In this document: piece by piece, positions 18,144 to 27,444 of the stretch
How positions within the stretch are numbered: the stretch's first letter is position 1
Layout: each line of letters begins with the position of its first letter
Source: Oscillospiraceae bacterium
Lineage (GTDB): Bacteria; Bacillota; Clostridia; Oscillospirales; Ruminococcaceae
NCBI GenBank assembly: GCA_017427265.1
Contig: JAFRTG010000017.1
Coordinates: 1 to 58,680 of the forward strand
Length of the DNA stretch: 58,680 bases
Direction: 5' to 3'
Notes under the pieces: model-generated
Told to the model about the DNA's origin: nothing
Databases searched by the model: none
The model's input: the letters and a program-made list of their open reading frames with translations, nothing else
Made by a program: the position numbers and the translations under genes

Positions 18144-21100
18144 CAGAAGTTGATCGTAAACGTGGACTGTTCGCTGTTCCACTGAATATCGGCGCCCTCA
18201 AACGGATCCTTTCCGGCCTCCGGCTGACTGTTCTCCGGCTTCTGCTTTTTCGCTGCGTTGTTCTCCGCAGCACTGCGCTTCTCGGAGAGCTCGTCAACAT
18301 CCGGCAGGTCACTCAGCAGATCGGCGCGCCGGCGAGCCTTGGTCTCCTCAGGCGTTTCCTTGGCACGGCGCTTCATTTCGAGTTCGTCCTCAGAGAGTTC
18401 CTTTCCCTTTTTCTTTTTGCGCTTGGGCTTTTCCTGTGCCGTTTCCTCCGGCGGCTGCTTCGGCGGCTTGGCCTTCGGGTCAGCATTTACGGATTTTTTC
18501 CGTGCCTCCTCAAGCTCGCGCTTGACGCGCTCGGCGTAGGATTGCTCCTCGGTTTCGTCAAAGGCTGTCGGCTGTACGATCTGCGGCTGGACAGTCTCCG
18601 GTTCAGCGGGCTGGGATTCCGGTTCGGCAGGCTTCTGTTTTGCAGCCGGCTGATCGGTCACAGCGGGCTCCGGTGCAGCGGCCTGTTTCTCTTGGGGCTT
18701 CGGCGGTGCCGGCTTCGGTTCGGCTTCCGCACGAACCTCTGTGACGGGCTCCTGCACGGTCTTGGCCGCGGCTTTCTGTACCGGTTTCTCCGCAGCTGTC
18801 TGCTGGATCGGCGGGTTCTGTGCCGGTGTCTGCGCGGCTGATTCCCAGAGGAATGCCGGGTCATTGGAGGCCGGCGGCTGATTCACCGGGCGGCGCTGCG
18901 GCGGAGCCGAGGTATCCTGCGGAGCCTCTTCCTGAATCTCAAATGCGGACATATTGAGCGGCACGACCGTCATCATCATATGATGCGTTTTGGCATAACG
19001 CTCTGCATAGCTGCCCGGATCGGCATGGAGCCGGAACTTCGGGCATTCCGTAAAGGCGTTGTCGCTGATTTCCGTGACGGATGCCGGTACGGCAATATCC
19101 GTCAGGTGTTCGCAGTGGCTGAACGCCGACTGTCCGATGCGCGTGACGCCGTCCGGAACAGCAAGCCGTTCAATGCCTGCGTGATAAAAGGCCTCGTTGT
19201 CGATTTCCGTGATCGTCTCCGGCAGCCGGAGCGTTTTCAGGGATGTACAGCTGCTGAACATGGCATGTCCGACCTTGGTCAGACCGGGACGGATCACGAC
19301 ATTTTTCAGCGAGGTGCAGCCGTGGAAGATATAACCGTCCAGACGGCGCAGCGTCGAGGGCAGCTCGACCGTTTCCAGCTGCTCGCAGTAGGAGAATGCG
19401 CCGTGCTGGATATGCGTGACGCCCTCCGGAATGGAGATGTGCTGCGAGGGCTGCTGCGAGAACGCAGACGGACCGATGCAGCGGACGCCGACCGGAATGC
19501 TGACATTCTGCTGCGTGACATTTGCGTGAAGCAGAATGTTTGCACCTGCAATCGTATAAGGCTCGGTGCGGCGGGTCATCCACGGGGTATAGGCGAATGC
19601 GTCTACGCCGATTTCGGTGACGCTCTTGGGGATGATGACGTCTGTCAGGACGCCGCAGTTTGCAAAGGCGTTGTCGCCGATGCTGATGACGCCCTCCGGA
19701 ATAATTGCCTGCCGCAGACCGCCGCGCTCAAAGGCACGCGGGCCGATGCGGTGGACGCCGACCGGAATCGGGCTGTAGCCGTCCGCACGGATCAGGAACC
19801 GGCCGACGATATAATGACCGGCGGTCATGCGGAACAGCGGTGTATCGGCAAATGCGTTGCCGGAAATTTCAATCACACTGTCAGGAATATAGGCTTCCGT
19901 CAGGCTGCTGCAGCCGCGGAATGCATTTTGCTGGATATACTTCGGGCCTTCCGGAATGACTGCTCTCCGCAGGGACGAGCACCCCGTGCAGACGCCCTCG
20001 CTGATGGATTCGAGATTCGCGGAAAAGCGCAGCTCCGGCAGCGACATGCAGTCGCGCAGGGCTTCGTTTTCAAGCACCTTCAGCGAATCCGGCATATAGA
20101 ACCGGCGCATGGTGGTGCAGCCCTGGAATGCATTTTTCTCAACGACCTCAATGCCCTGCGGCAGAATGACCTCCAGCAGCGGGCAGTCGCGGAACGCAAA
20201 GCGGCCGATCCGTTTGAGTGTGCTCGGCAGATAGATGCGCTGCAGGCTTGCGCAGCCGTTGAACGCATAGCTGCTGATCTCCACGACGCCTTCCGGAATC
20301 ACGGCGCTGACGATCTGCTTGTTCTTTTCAAATGCGTGCTTGCTGATGCAGAGCGTGCCGGGCGGGATCATGATATCCCGGACATTGTATTCCTGTGTAT
20401 ATTTTTTCAGGATGCCGTACTCGACAAAGTATGCCGGGTTGCAGGTACGCAGCTGCGCGGCTTCCTTTTCGGTATAGCAGAAGATTCCGTTTTCCATTGC
20501 GAACTGATGCGCGGCGCTGCCGGTCACGGTGGTGATCGTCTGGATATGATGATCGGAGCCGAACGCATACGGGTGCAGCTTGGTGACCGACGGCGGAATG
20601 ATGACTGTTTTCAGCTCCGTGCAGCCGGCAAATGCATCCTCTGCAATTTCTGTGACGGTTTCGGGAATATAGATGGACGTCATGTAGGAGCAGAACGCAA
20701 AGGCCTCGCGGCCGATGGTCTTGAGCCCGCGTGACAGATTGACCTTGGTCAGTGACGAGCATGCATAAAATGCACGGTTGTCGATGTGCTCCACGCTTGC
20801 CGGAATGGTAACCTCCTCCAGCCGTGAGCAGCCGGAAAACGTACCGCGTGCAATGGCTCCGGTGCGTTCGGAGATGCGGACGGACCGCAGACCGCTGCAG
20901 TTGCAGAAGGCCCATGCACCGATTGTTGTGCACGTATCCGGAAGGACAGCGCTGCGCAGCGCGCGGCAGCCGTCAAATGCATTTGTGCCGATTTCCTTCA
21001 GTCCCTCGGAGAATTCGACGTACTGCAGATCGGCGCACAGTGCAAATGCGCGCTCTCCGATCTGTGCAACGGCCGGCGGCAGAAAGACACTGCTGACTTC

Positions 21101-21244
21101 CGTCATCGTGAAGGCTTCGTCTGCAATTTCCGTGACATTCTTGGGAACGGCGAGCGTTTCGTCCTGCTTGCGGATGCCGAGGCGTTCCAATGCGCTGACA
21201 CCTTCATATTTCAGCAAAACGCCGTTTTTAATTTTGAATCCCAT
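18143..21244 (-). CDS. Large BspA-type leucine-rich-repeat protein without signal peptide
   Basis: A 1033-residue protein. The start MGFKIKNGVLLKYEGV is chosen for AGGAGG 8 nt upstream. Residues about 35-700 consist of some 25 LRR_5 units (pattern IxxxAFxxCxxLxxVxIPxxVxxI). A proline/glutamate/glutamine-rich segment follows (about 720-900), then a strongly charged Lys/Glu stretch and the end FEGADIQWNSEQSTFTINF. No signal peptide or membrane helix is visible, unlike the two other LRR proteins here, so it may be cytoplasmic or exported by an unusual route. LRR_5 repeats usually bind proteins. It is monocistronic. Confidence 0.88.
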   Translation of the reverse strand: MGFKIKNGVLLKYEGVSALERLGIRKQDETLAVPKNVTEIADEAFTMTEVSSVFLPPAVAQIGERAFALCADLQYVEFSEGLKEIGTNAFDGCRALRSAVLPDTCTTIGAWAFCNCSGLRSVRISERTGAIARGTFSGCSRLEEVTIPASVEHIDNRAFYACSSLTKVNLSRGLKTIGREAFAFCSYMTSIYIPETVTEIAEDAFAGCTELKTVIIPPSVTKLHPYAFGSDHHIQTITTVTGSAAHQFAMENGIFCYTEKEAAQLRTCNPAYFVEYGILKKYTQEYNVRDIMIPPGTLCISKHAFEKNKQIVSAVIPEGVVEISSYAFNGCASLQRIYLPSTLKRIGRFAFRDCPLLEVILPQGIEVVEKNAFQGCTTMRRFYMPDSLKVLENEALRDCMSLPELRFSANLESISEGVCTGCSSLRRAVIPEGPKYIQQNAFRGCSSLTEAYIPDSVIEISGNAFADTPLFRMTAGHYIVGRFLIRADGYSPIPVGVHRIGPRAFERGGLRQAIIPEGVISIGDNAFANCGVLTDVIIPKSVTEIGVDAFAYTPWMTRRTEPYTIAGANILLHANVTQQNVSIPVGVRCIGPSAFSQQPSQHISIPEGVTHIQHGAFSYCEQLETVELPSTLRRLDGYIFHGCTSLKNVVIRPGLTKVGHAMFSSCTSLKTLRLPETITEIDNEAFYHAGIERLAVPDGVTRIGQSAFSHCEHLTDIAVPASVTEISDNAFTECPKFRLHADPGSYAERYAKTHHMMMTVVPLNMSAFEIQEEAPQDTSAPPQRRPVNQPPASNDPAFLWESAAQTPAQNPPIQQTAAEKPVQKAAAKTVQEPVTEVRAEAEPKPAPPKPQEKQAAAPEPAVTDQPAAKQKPAEPESQPAEPETVQPQIVQPTAFDETEEQSYAERVKRELEEARKKSVNADPKAKPPKQPPEETAQEKPKRKKKKGKELSEDELEMKRRAKETPEETKARRRADLLSDLPDVDELSEKRSAAENNAAKKQKPENSQPEAGKDPFEGADIQWNSEQSTFTINF

Positions 21245-21295
21245 ACTTGCGCCTCCTGAAAAATGATGATGATGCCCAACTGTAACATTATATTC

Positions 21296-21324
21296 ATTAT
21301 AGCACAGTTCGGGGCGATTTTCAA
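21296..21324 (-). promoter_or_regulatory. Promoter of the large LRR gene
   Basis: On the minus strand TTGAAA, 17-bp spacer, TATAAT, about 50 nt upstream of the chosen start. Confidence 0.8.
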
Positions 21325-21473
21325 GAGAAAACCGCACGCAGCGCTGTAGAATTATTCCGCCCGCTTTTAGGCACCATGCACATAATTCATTAAAAATACC
21401 AGAATGAATGTCGTTATTTCGGAAAAGGAATCACGCTATCATTCTTTTCGGGGTAAAATTGCTGTAAATATAC

Positions 21474-21514
21474 AAAAATGCAAAGCCCGGCACTTGCTGT
21501 GCACCGGACTTTGC
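21474..21514 (-). terminator. Terminator of the solute-binding protein gene
   Basis: Imperfect stem GCAAAG-CCGG-CAC / GTG-CCGG-CTTTGC with T5 on the minus strand, 20 nt past the stop. Confidence 0.7.
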
Positions 21515-21532
21515 AGATTCCTTTATTGCAGA

Positions 21533-22909
21533 TCAGGAATTTGCATCCTCAAGGAATGCGTCAATCGTCGAATTGATAATGCCGAGGGATTCGCTCCACT
21601 TCACCTGTCCCTTGGAAGCGGCACGGATGCCGTTTTCATTGGAATCGAGAATACCGGAGACATCGCTGGAGACAGAATTGTAGAAGTCATACTGCGGGTG
21701 TGCCTTGGCCATTTCGTGGCACTTGTGCAGCATGTTGACCATTTCTTCCGTCCAGCCGTAATCCTTGTAGAGCTGCTCGGTTGCGATTTCCTGTGCGCGC
21801 TGATTTGTAATCATCATGCGCTTGCAGGCTGCGAATTTGGCAACACCTTCCGGATTCTGGCCGCCCTTGACCATGACATAGCCGTCAAGGCCGCAGGGGA
21901 TGTAATATGCATCTGCGTTCGGGTCCTTCGGCATCGGGACAAACATGGCGTGCTCGCCGAAGGTTGTTTTCCACGAATCGTTATAGAACTTCCATGCGCC
22001 GCACGGATGGAACAGCTCCTTGCCTTCGCCGATGTAGTTCGGCTGATCGGTCCAGCCGAATTCGCCGACGCCGATGGCGACACAGTCTGTGGTGCCGAGC
22101 TCATACATCCAGTTCTGAAGCCGCTCGATTGCGGGATCCTTCAGATGGCTGACCAGCTTGCCGCCTTCCAGTCCGATATACGGGACGCCGCAGGTCGCGG
22201 AAAGACCCGCCTCAAACCACCAGCCGTCAATGCCGTACTGTCCGTTCTGCGAATCACAGAACTGCTGCAGCATTTCCGTGAACGAATTCCAGTCCCATTT
22301 GTCCTCGGCAAACAGAGCAGCCGGATCCTTGAGACCGTTCTCTTCGATTGTATCACGGTTGTAGATGACGACGCAGTTATCGCCGGTCACATCGTTGACG
22401 ATGACATAGTGCTTGCCCTTCCACTGGAACAGATCCATTGCGTCCTTGACATCTGCGAACAGCGGATCATTGAAATCAATGTAGTCGTCAATCGGCACAA
22501 AGATGTCGTTGATCGCACCGCGCGGAATACAGTCGAGGTCGCCGGCAGGGAAAAAGTCGATGCCCTCGTCGCCGTTGATGGAATTGGTCAGCTGATCGAA
22601 GCGGTTGTTCCAGTCCACCTCGTGATATTCGACCACGCCCTGATAACGGTCTTGAAAGATTTCCAGCTCAATCGGCGTGGATTTTCCGGTCGCGTCCGGG
22701 TTGATATCCCAGTTTGCCATCCATTTGATCGTTTTGTTTTCGAGTTCACCGGTCAGGCGCTCATCCTTGGCCGCGAGCTCTGCCACCTCTGCTGCAGTCT
22801 GCGCATCCAGCGGCTTTTCGATTTTGGAATCTTCCGCACAGCCTGAAAGCGCACCGCAGGTCACGGAAGCAAGCAGCAATGCTGCTGCGGACCGCATCTT
22901 TCTTTTCAT
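21533..22909 (-). CDS. Extracellular solute-binding lipoprotein (ABC sugar-transporter type)
   Basis: A 458-residue protein starting MKRKMRSAAALLLASVTCGALSGC; the LSGC lipobox gives Cys24 as the lipidated residue. Family 1 solute-binding proteins feed carbohydrates to ABC importers. Features: an early IKWMANWDINPD segment, GDEGIDFFPAGDLD, and a late MITNQRAQEIATEQLYKDYGW. The full-length fold matches the family (about 430-460 residues). The upstream in-frame ATG (22972) lacks a ribosome site and is rejected. No permease or ATPase genes are adjacent, so the partner transporter must lie elsewhere or the protein has another binding role. Confidence 0.87.
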   Translation of the reverse strand: MKRKMRSAAALLLASVTCGALSGCAEDSKIEKPLDAQTAAEVAELAAKDERLTGELENKTIKWMANWDINPDATGKSTPIELEIFQDRYQGVVEYHEVDWNNRFDQLTNSINGDEGIDFFPAGDLDCIPRGAINDIFVPIDDYIDFNDPLFADVKDAMDLFQWKGKHYVIVNDVTGDNCVVIYNRDTIEENGLKDPAALFAEDKWDWNSFTEMLQQFCDSQNGQYGIDGWWFEAGLSATCGVPYIGLEGGKLVSHLKDPAIERLQNWMYELGTTDCVAIGVGEFGWTDQPNYIGEGKELFHPCGAWKFYNDSWKTTFGEHAMFVPMPKDPNADAYYIPCGLDGYVMVKGGQNPEGVAKFAACKRMMITNQRAQEIATEQLYKDYGWTEEMVNMLHKCHEMAKAHPQYDFYNSVSSDVSGILDSNENGIRAASKGQVKWSESLGIINSTIDAFLEDANS

Positions 22910-22986
22910 GTTCCTCTTTCCTCCTGTATGTTTCTGAATATCTGACAGATATAGAAATCTTTTTCTGAACACATTTACCCGATATC

Positions 22987-23015
22987 ATTTTAGCATATTT
23001 CCGGGCGGATGTCAA
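22987..23015 (-). promoter_or_regulatory. Promoter of the solute-binding protein gene
   Basis: On the minus strand TTGACA, 17-bp spacer, TAAAAT. The remainder of 23016-23308 holds only the terminator below and no gene. Confidence 0.78.
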
Positions 23016-23085
23016 CGCACGATTTGTAAAAATGCTCCCGCCAACGCGGGTTTTTTCCGTGATTCTGAACAAATTGCCGCATGTG

Positions 23086-23133
23086 TAAAAAAACAGCTGC
23101 ACCGCAGCCTCTTTTGCAGAAGCTGCGGTGCAG
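23086..23133 (-). terminator. Terminator of the LRR/GT2 operon
   Basis: A 12-bp stem CTGCACCGCAGC / GCTGCGGTGCAG (23097-23108 with 23122-23133) followed by T7 on the minus strand, about 175 nt beyond the GT2 stop. Confidence 0.8.
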
Positions 23134-23308
23134 TGTTATCGTCAAAGCGTCAGCTCTCACAGCTCCCGAACCGGAAGCTGTTCTGAGGACACGCGCAGAA
23201 ATCTGCTGCTGTCACTTCCCGTTCGTTCCGGAGCGCGGATTTGCCGCCTGACAGTATTATATGCAGATTCTGCGGTTTTGCAACAGGAAAAACCTTCCTG
23301 CAGCGGAA

Positions 23309-24277
23309 TTATTCCGCATCGGTATCATTGATGAAATCCGCAATGATATAGCGCGGACGCGCCTTGACTTCCGCATAGATCTTGCCGACATACTCACCGA
23401 TGATGCCGAGGCCGAGCAGCTGCAGACCGCCGATCAGCCACACAGAGCACATCGTGCTCGACCAGCCGAGCTCAGAATGCCCTGCGATTTTAACAATGAT
23501 CGCCCAGAGGATTGCAATGACACTGATGACGGACATCAGCGTGCCGACGGTGGTAATCAGCTTGAGCGGCTTGGTGCTGAACGATGTGATGCCGTTGATT
23601 GCAAATGCGAGCATCTTTTTCAGCGGATACTTGCTTTCGCCGGCAAAGCGCTCCGCACGCTCGTAGTAGACGCTGCAGCTCTGGAAGCCGATCAGCGGCA
23701 CCATGCCGCGCAGGAACAGGTTGACCTCCTTGAAGTCTGCGAGCTCCTGCAGCACACGGCGGCTCATCAGACGGAAATCCGCGTGGTTATACACGACATC
23801 CGCACCCATGACCTTCATGAATTTATAGAAGCCCTCCGCCGTGAAGCGCTTGAAGAAGGTATCGGTATCTCTGGCGCTGCGGACGCCGTAAACGACCTGA
23901 TTGCCCTCGTAGTATTTTTCGACCATTGCGTCAATCGTGTTGATGTCGTCCTGCAGGTCGGCGTCCATTGTGATAGCCATGTCGCAGAGCTCTTTGACGG
24001 TCATCAGACCGGCGAGCACCGCATTCTGGTGGCCGGCATTGTGTGCCAGATTGACGCCGGAAAAGAATTCCGGATCGGTTTCGTGCAGCTCTTTGATGAT
24101 GCTCCATGTTTTGTCCTTGGAACCGTCGTTGACAAATACCACGCGGCTCCGGTCCGAGATCAGGCCGCGCGCCATCAGGGACTGATATTTCTCCTTCAGG
24201 CGCTTTGCCGTTTCGTGCAGCACTTCCTCTTCGTTATAACACGGCACAACCATGTATAAAGTCTCAGCTGTCGGCAT
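23309..24277 (-). CDS. GT2 polyprenyl-phosphate-type glycosyltransferase (GtrB/DPM1-like)
   Basis: A 322-residue membrane enzyme. The start MPTAETLYMVVPCYNEEE is chosen for AAAGGAGA just upstream. N-terminal GT-A domain with VPCYNEEEVL, VFVNDGSKDKT, the metal-binding TMDADLQDD (DxD plus QDD), and FRLMSRRVL; then two C-terminal membrane helices (about 225-255 and 268-292). This is the layout of enzymes that transfer a sugar from a nucleotide to undecaprenyl phosphate at the inner face of the membrane. It overlaps the preceding LRR gene by 14 nt, so the products are probably made together. Confidence 0.92.
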   Translation of the reverse strand: MPTAETLYMVVPCYNEEEVLHETAKRLKEKYQSLMARGLISDRSRVVFVNDGSKDKTWSIIKELHETDPEFFSGVNLAHNAGHQNAVLAGLMTVKELCDMAITMDADLQDDINTIDAMVEKYYEGNQVVYGVRSARDTDTFFKRFTAEGFYKFMKVMGADVVYNHADFRLMSRRVLQELADFKEVNLFLRGMVPLIGFQSCSVYYERAERFAGESKYPLKKMLAFAINGITSFSTKPLKLITTVGTLMSVISVIAILWAIIVKIAGHSELGWSSTMCSVWLIGGLQLLGLGIIGEYVGKIYAEVKARPRYIIADFINDTDAE

Positions 24278-26006
24278 CTTGATTCTCCTTTTCATTCATG
24301 CTGTCCGGCGCATCTGCGTCAGGCTCCGTCTCTTCTTCTGTTGAAAAACCGTAGTTTCTGTCGTAAGGGTCGCCTTCCTCGTCGTCCCCAGCCAGAATAC
24401 CGTTATAATTCGGATCTGTAATCTCCGGGGTCTCCGTCTTTTCAGGCGCCTCGGCTTCCTTCTTTGCGCGCTTGCGCTTCAGCACGCCGCTCACAATCAC
24501 CATCAGGACAGCGGCAGCACCGACGATGATTGCCAGAATCGCCTGAATGCTCAGACCGCGCTGCTTAAACTGTACGCCGGTGAGCTTTGCATAGTTCTGC
24601 GCCGGAGAATCCGGCTTGCCCTGCAGAACGAAGTCTGCCATGATGACGGGCTGTTTGGCATTTTCATCTGCCGGCATCTCATAGCCGAACGCATAATTGC
24701 CGATCGTTTCGGTCGTTTCCGGCAGATAGAGCGTTTTGAGATTTTTGCAGTTGAAAAATGCGGATTCGCCGATCTTTGTAACGGTCGCGGGAATCGAGAC
24801 ATCTTTGAGCGCGGTATTATAAAAAGCACTTGCACCGATTTCCGTCACGCCGACCGGGATCGTGACCGATTCCAGCGAGTCGCAGTTCACAAACAGACTC
24901 GGATTGATCTCCGTGACGCGGGCGGGAATCTCAAAGGATTTCAGATTCCGGCATTCTGCAAAGGCGCCGTCCGCGATGGTCGTAACCGATGCGGCCATCT
25001 GGATTTTTTCCAGCTTGATCGCGCCGGAAAACGCATAGGGCTGCACGGTGACGATGCCCTCCGGAACGGTATAGGAAGTATCCTGCTTAGCCGCCGGATA
25101 GAGCATCAGGCGTTTGCGGTCCTTGGAGAGCAGCACGCCGTTTTCATCCACAAGATAATTTTTGTTGCCGGATGCAAGGTCAATCGTTTCCAAACCCATG
25201 CAGGAGAGCACCGCGAACGAGGAGAAGGTGCTCAGCGTTGCGGGCAGATGGAGAGTATGAAGGGAAATGCAGTTGACGATTGCCATATCGGAGATTGTTT
25301 CAACGCCCTCCGGAATTGTCAGCTCCTGAATGCCGATGGCGTAATAGAACGCACGCATCGGCAGGATTTTGATTTTATTCGGCAGCTTGACCGACTGCAG
25401 GCCGTAGCAGTTTTCAAAGATGGATTCGCCGATCTCCGTGACAGAATCCGGCAGCTCCACCGACTGCAGCGACATGCAGAAATAAAATACGCCGCTGCCG
25501 AGGCTTCGCATGGAATCCGGAATGCTGATCTTTTCGAGCGCGGTGCACTGACTGAATGCGCCTGCACCGATTTCCTGCACGCCGTCCGCGATGGTGACCT
25601 CTTTCAGTGCCGTATTGCCGGCAAAGGCGTTCTCGCCAATGGTCGTAACCTTTTTGCCGCCTGCCGTCGCCGGGATGCTGAGTGTCGCGGATTCAGATTC
25701 CGCACCGACAACCGTCAGTCCGCCGGGCGATTCCTGAAAGACCAGACCTTTTTCAGAAAAGGAATCTGCGGTTTCTGCTGTGTCAGAGGCTTCCGGTTCT
25801 TCTGCGGCAGAATCATCTGTATCCGCAGCTGCGGCATCCTCCGTCTGATCTGCAGCGGCGTTTTCTGTTTCCTCTGCAGCAGATTCTTCGGTCTGTGCTG
25901 CAGAGGATTCCTCTGTTTCGGCAAGAACCGGATATGCGGTCATTACGGAGCCGAGCAGCAGCAGGCTGCATCCGGCACCGTAAAGCCGCTTCGTGAGCTT
26001 ATTCAT
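24264..26006 (-). CDS. Single-pass BspA-type LRR surface protein
   Basis: A 580-residue protein. Signal peptide MNKLTKRLYGAGCSLLLLG...VLAETE; an Ala/Glu/Asp/Thr-rich segment (about 33-90); about 14 LRR_5 repeats (100-470); a C-terminal membrane helix (about 482-506, LSIQAILAIIVGAAAVLMVIV) followed by KRKRAKK and an acidic tail of about 70 residues predicted inside the cell. The start ATG is embedded in the previous stop (ATGAATAA), with GGAGG upstream. Likely a surface adhesin or receptor; its tail has no recognised signalling domain. Confidence 0.9.
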   Translation of the reverse strand: MNKLTKRLYGAGCSLLLLGSVMTAYPVLAETEESSAAQTEESAAEETENAAADQTEDAAAADTDDSAAEEPEASDTAETADSFSEKGLVFQESPGGLTVVGAESESATLSIPATAGGKKVTTIGENAFAGNTALKEVTIADGVQEIGAGAFSQCTALEKISIPDSMRSLGSGVFYFCMSLQSVELPDSVTEIGESIFENCYGLQSVKLPNKIKILPMRAFYYAIGIQELTIPEGVETISDMAIVNCISLHTLHLPATLSTFSSFAVLSCMGLETIDLASGNKNYLVDENGVLLSKDRKRLMLYPAAKQDTSYTVPEGIVTVQPYAFSGAIKLEKIQMAASVTTIADGAFAECRNLKSFEIPARVTEINPSLFVNCDSLESVTIPVGVTEIGASAFYNTALKDVSIPATVTKIGESAFFNCKNLKTLYLPETTETIGNYAFGYEMPADENAKQPVIMADFVLQGKPDSPAQNYAKLTGVQFKQRGLSIQAILAIIVGAAAVLMVIVSGVLKRKRAKKEAEAPEKTETPEITDPNYNGILAGDDEEGDPYDRNYGFSTEEETEPDADAPDSMNEKENQDADS

Positions 26007-27336
26007 CGGCGGTATCCTCCGTGGTTTCTTCTGTATCAGCTTCTGCTGCATCGCCGGCAGCATCTTCGCTTTCGGTATCTGCGCTTTCGGCTTCCGTGCC
26101 TACCTCGTCCGCGGCAGTTTCGTCCTTCTCATCTGCTGTGACATTTTCCGCGCCGGACTTTTTCTTTTTGCCGTTCCGGATTGCGACAATGATGATCGCA
26201 GCCAGCAGCACGCCGCAGAGACCGATTCCGCCATAGCGGAACGCTTTGCTGTCCGTCTTATCGTTCTCCTGCTGCTTGTTCTTGTCTCCGGAATCCGTAG
26301 GCTCCGGATCAACGGCGATGAACTGGAAGGTTCTGTCATCTTCGCCTTCTTCTCCGGCATAGCGCTGTGCTTCGGAGCCGTATGTGCCGTAAATAATAAA
26401 GCTGTCGTCCATGACGAGCTGGCCGGCATCGTTCAGCTTGTAGCCGAATGCACAGTAGCCGATCGACCAGACGGAGGACGGAATCTCGATCATCGGGAGC
26501 TTTGTCTCCGCAAATGCCTGCTGACCGATATCCTCGCAGCCGTCCGGAATGATGATGTCATTGATGATGGTTGCAGCAAAGGCCGCGTTGCCGATGCGGA
26601 TGAGCCCGTCCGGCAGTGTGACGTTCCGCAGACTGGAGCAGCTGTTGAATGTGAAGGCCTCGATCTCCGTGACCTTCGGCGGAATGACGATGCTTTCCAG
26701 GCTTTCGCAGTTTGAAAATGCGGAAACGCCGATCGTTTCAACCGAATCCGGGAATGTGACGCTTTTCAGGTGCGGCGCACAGGCAAAAGCGACATTGCCG
26801 ATGCCCTTGACGCCCTTCGGAATCTCGACATCGACCGGATCGGCGCCGATCGGATAGCGCAGCAGGGTATCGCCGTCATCGGTATAGAGCACGCCGTCGC
26901 GGCTCTCGAATACCTTGTTGCCCTTTGCAACATGGAAGGCTGTCAGCGAGGGACACTCTGCGAACGGGAAGTCGCCGAATTCTGTCAGCGTTTCCGGCAG
27001 CGTGACCTCCTTCAGCTCGTAGTTGCTGGTGAAGGCATTGTCTCCGAGCCGCACGACCGGCAGGCCTTCCAGCTCAGAAGGAATCGTCAGCACAGTTTCG
27101 GTGCCGACATAGGATTCGATGCTGGCAGCCTTTTCGTTCTCATCGTCCTCCGCAATCAGAATCGAATAGACATAGTCGCCGCTTGTATAGGTCTGAATCT
27201 GATTTGAAGATTCTTCCTCCTCCGCTGCAGCGCTTTCCTCCGCATCTGCTGCTGCGGGAAATACCGCAGCGGAACATGCAAGTACGGCTGCGCACACGAT
27301 CGCGCCGCCGCATAAAAATTTCCGAATACCGATCAA
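25999..27336 (-). CDS. Single-pass BspA-type LRR surface protein (second copy)
   Basis: A 445-residue protein read from a TTG start at 27336, which has GGAGG 8 nt upstream. An in-frame ATG at 27351 would add MEEIK but has no ribosome site (its own codons supply the GGAGG). Signal peptide IGIRKFLCGGAIVCAAVLAC...AAADA, a short acidic segment, about 10 LRR_5 repeats, a helix FRYGGIGLCGVLLAAIIIV, KKKK, and an acidic Ala/Glu/Asp/Thr tail. It has the same design as the downstream LRR gene, with which it overlaps by 8 nt, so the two form a coupled paralogous pair. Confidence 0.87.
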   Translation of the reverse strand: MIGIRKFLCGGAIVCAAVLACSAAVFPAAADAEESAAAEEEESSNQIQTYTSGDYVYSILIAEDDENEKAASIESYVGTETVLTIPSELEGLPVVRLGDNAFTSNYELKEVTLPETLTEFGDFPFAECPSLTAFHVAKGNKVFESRDGVLYTDDGDTLLRYPIGADPVDVEIPKGVKGIGNVAFACAPHLKSVTFPDSVETIGVSAFSNCESLESIVIPPKVTEIEAFTFNSCSSLRNVTLPDGLIRIGNAAFAATIINDIIIPDGCEDIGQQAFAETKLPMIEIPSSVWSIGYCAFGYKLNDAGQLVMDDSFIIYGTYGSEAQRYAGEEGEDDRTFQFIAVDPEPTDSGDKNKQQENDKTDSKAFRYGGIGLCGVLLAAIIIVAIRNGKKKKSGAENVTADEKDETAADEVGTEAESADTESEDAAGDAAEADTEETTEDTADE

Positions 27337-27376
27337 TTTGATTTCCTCCATCCGATTGATTTACCCGCAGATTTAT

Positions 27377-27424
27377 CCGGAAAGGGCGAAAGCGGGACGC
27401 CCATTCCCTTTTTCGCCCTTCCGG
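27377..27424 (-). terminator. Terminator between DUF1015 and the LRR operon
   Basis: Stem CCGGAAAGGGCGAAA / TTTCGCCCTTCCGG with a one-base bulge; only a short T-run follows on the minus strand. No separate promoter is visible between it and the LRR start 40 nt away, so partial read-through is plausible. Confidence 0.6.
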
Positions 27425-27444
27425 TCATAATTTTTCGTGTGTGC

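Noticed and set aside
15381-18182. A 933-codon minus-strand frame with Gly/Arg repeats
   Set aside because: It mirrors the XDoc gene and its Thr-linker repeat; no ribosome site, no family, and the plus strand has signal peptide, X module and dockerin.
18980-20734. Long plus-strand frame inside the LRR gene
   Set aside because: Produced by the periodic LRR codons; the minus strand has promoter, ribosome site, repeats and terminator.
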